Shown here in pieces: positions 5,396 to 6,162 of a DNA stretch of 6,162 bases. Below the pieces are notes generated by a model. That model did not search any database and had not been told where the DNA came from. It saw only the letters and a program-made list of their open reading frames with translations. Within the stretch, counting starts at the first letter, position 1; each line of letters starts with the position of its first letter. The stretch covers positions 1 through 6,162 of the forward strand of contig JBBQVO010000186.1 of assembly GCA_038211505.1 (NCBI GenBank). Reading direction: 5' to 3'. The position numbers were made by a program, and so were the translations under genes. The DNA is from JBBQVO01 sp038211505. Its GTDB lineage: Bacteria > Chloroflexota > Dehalococcoidia > DSTF01 > JACRBR01.

Positions 5396-5424
5396 CCGCG
5401 CGGGCTGGAAAGCCCACGCTACAT
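5396..5424. repeat. Palindromic element C, right copy
   Basis: This is the reverse complement of 4588-4616 with one mismatch in 29 bases. It forms the stem GCGCGGGCT (5398-5406), loop GGAA, AGCCCACGC (5411-5419), with one unpaired position. It begins 21 bp after the stop of the uncharacterised gene. The heptamer GCTACAT at its end recurs at 5438-5444, perhaps the remnant of another copy. Confidence 0.8.
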
Positions 5425-5467
5425 TTGAGTTGCCCTTGCTACATCGCGCCGCTCCCGGTACATCGAT

Positions 5468-5520
5468 GCGGCGACGCCTCGCGATCGCCGCTAACGCGGC
5501 GCGGTCACAGCGAGTACGCT
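5468..5520 (+). promoter_or_regulatory. dapB promoter region: hairpins and a leaderless -10 box
   Basis: TACGCT (5515-5520) is followed by GTCCCGC and the ATG at 5528. The seven-base spacing predicts a transcript starting at or next to the start codon, with no Shine-Dalgarno. Upstream, GCGGCGA (5468-5474) can pair with TCGCCGC (5485-5491). Alternatively CGCCGC (5486-5491) pairs with GCGGCG (5496-5501) around TAAC. These are mutually exclusive stems in the DNA, but would lie outside a leaderless transcript. No convincing -35 is visible. Confidence 0.5.
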
Positions 5521-5527
5521 GTCCCGC

Positions 5528-6162
5528 ATGAGCGATCCGCTGCGCATCCTCGTCTCCGGCGCCGGCAAGATGGGCCGCACGATCATCGACGCCGTCGACG
5601 GCGACGCGACGCTCGCGCCTGTCGGGGCGGTCGATGGCTTCGCCACCGCCGACATGATCGCGCTCCCGAACGGCGCGACGATCCCGCTCTTTACCGACGC
5701 CGCGCGCGCCATCGACGAGACAGCGCCCGACGTGATCATCGATTTCACGAACGCGTCGTGGACGCCGATTCTCGCCGATGCGGCGATCCCGCGCGGCGCC
5801 CGACTCGTCATCGGCACGAGCGGCCTCGCCGACGATTTCGTCGCCGATCTCGGCCGCCGATGCGCCGAGGCGAAGCTCGGCGCCGTGATCGCCGCCAATT
5901 TCGCGATCGGCGCGATCGTCATGATGCACGCCGCGAAGATCGCCTCGCGCTTCTTCGAGTCGGCCGAGATCATCGAACAGCATCACGATCAGAAAGTCGA
6001 TGCGCCGTCCGGCACGGCGATCGCGACGGCTCGCGGCATGATCGCCGCCCGCAACGGCAAGCCGTTCGCGCGCAACATCCCCGAATTGACGCCGATCACG
6101 CACGCGCGCGACGCCGCATTCGACGGCGTCACGATTCATAGCGTGCGCCTGCCCGGCCTGGT
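5528..6162 (+). CDS. dapB: 4-hydroxy-tetrahydrodipicolinate reductase, cut by the right edge
   Basis: The frame from 5528 gives 211 codons and runs off the window without a stop. The enzyme reduces hydroxy-tetrahydrodipicolinate with NAD(P)H in the lysine and diaminopimelate pathway in the cytosol. The N-terminal Rossmann motif is VSGAGKMGR (9-17), followed by VIIDFTNASW (69-78) and IGTSGL (95-100). The catalytic block EQHHDQKVDAPSGTA (150-164) holds His152, His153 and Lys156, matching His159, His160 and Lys163 of the E. coli enzyme. IHSVRLPGL (203-211) is the conserved block near the C-terminus. Family members usually have about 240-270 residues, so some 40-55 are missing off the edge. The ATG follows a TACGCT box by seven bases. 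Other dap genes may follow beyond the window, but that is not visible. Confidence 0.94.
   Translation, partial: MSDPLRILVSGAGKMGRTIIDAVDGDATLAPVGAVDGFATADMIALPNGATIPLFTDAARAIDETAPDVIIDFTNASWTPILADAAIPRGARLVIGTSGLADDFVADLGRRCAEAKLGAVIAANFAIGAIVMMHAAKIASRFFESAEIIEQHHDQKVDAPSGTAIATARGMIAARNGKPFARNIPELTPITHARDAAFDGVTIHSVRLPGL

Noticed and set aside
4588..5424. Insertion sequence or transposon carrying a transposase
   Set aside because: The enclosed 207-residue protein has no DDE, HUH or recombinase motif that I can see, and no target-site duplication is obvious at the ends.
5375..6141. Frames of about 240-255 codons on both strands at the right edge
   Set aside because: They are Arg/Asp-rich shadows of dapB, whose own frame has no stop in the window but carries all family motifs.

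Overview
The window is GC-rich bacterial DNA with six protein genes, five complete and one cut by the right edge. The gene content suggests a member of the Chloroflexota, perhaps Dehalococcoidia-like. It combines an F420-type luciferase-like oxidoreductase, a cysteine synthase of the mycobacterial O-phosphoserine type, -10-like boxes placed directly before start codons, and dispersed palindromes of the 'CTGTCATTCTGAGCGAAGC' kind. That taxonomic guess is inference; an actinobacterium or a related soil or marine lineage is not excluded.

Layout. Bases 1-583 hold no gene I can support, but contain a 157-bp inverted-repeat element (A, 331-487). A two-gene minus-strand operon follows: an epoxide-hydrolase-like alpha/beta hydrolase (1633-2499), then an F420-dependent LLM-class oxidoreductase (584-1591). 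A 195-bp divergent intergenic region made largely of a degenerate 7-bp repeat separates this operon from plus-strand cysM (2695-3633). Next come a second inverted-repeat element (B, 3641-3765) and a 2H phosphoesterase / 2'-5' RNA ligase-like gene (3853-4539). An uncharacterised 207-residue protein gene (4751-5374) is bracketed by two inverted copies of a third palindrome (C, 4588-4616 and 5396-5424). The window ends in the first 211 codons of dapB (5528 onward).

Function. The genes do not form one pathway. CysM and DapB are amino-acid biosynthesis enzymes (cysteine; lysine and diaminopimelate). The hydrolase and LLM oxidoreductase look like a small catabolic or detoxifying pair. The RNA-ligase-like protein and the 207-residue protein appear to be stand-alone genes.

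The most interesting signals are not coding. First, the four genes that begin a transcription unit without a Shine-Dalgarno site have a TANNNT box 6-10 nt before the ATG, which points to leaderless or nearly leaderless mRNAs; the other two genes have a clear GGAGG. Second, each of the four complete transcription units is followed by a copy of one of three palindromic repeat families, and I see no classical U-tract terminator. Third, the two longest elements each have perfect 30-bp arms although their arm sequences differ from each other.
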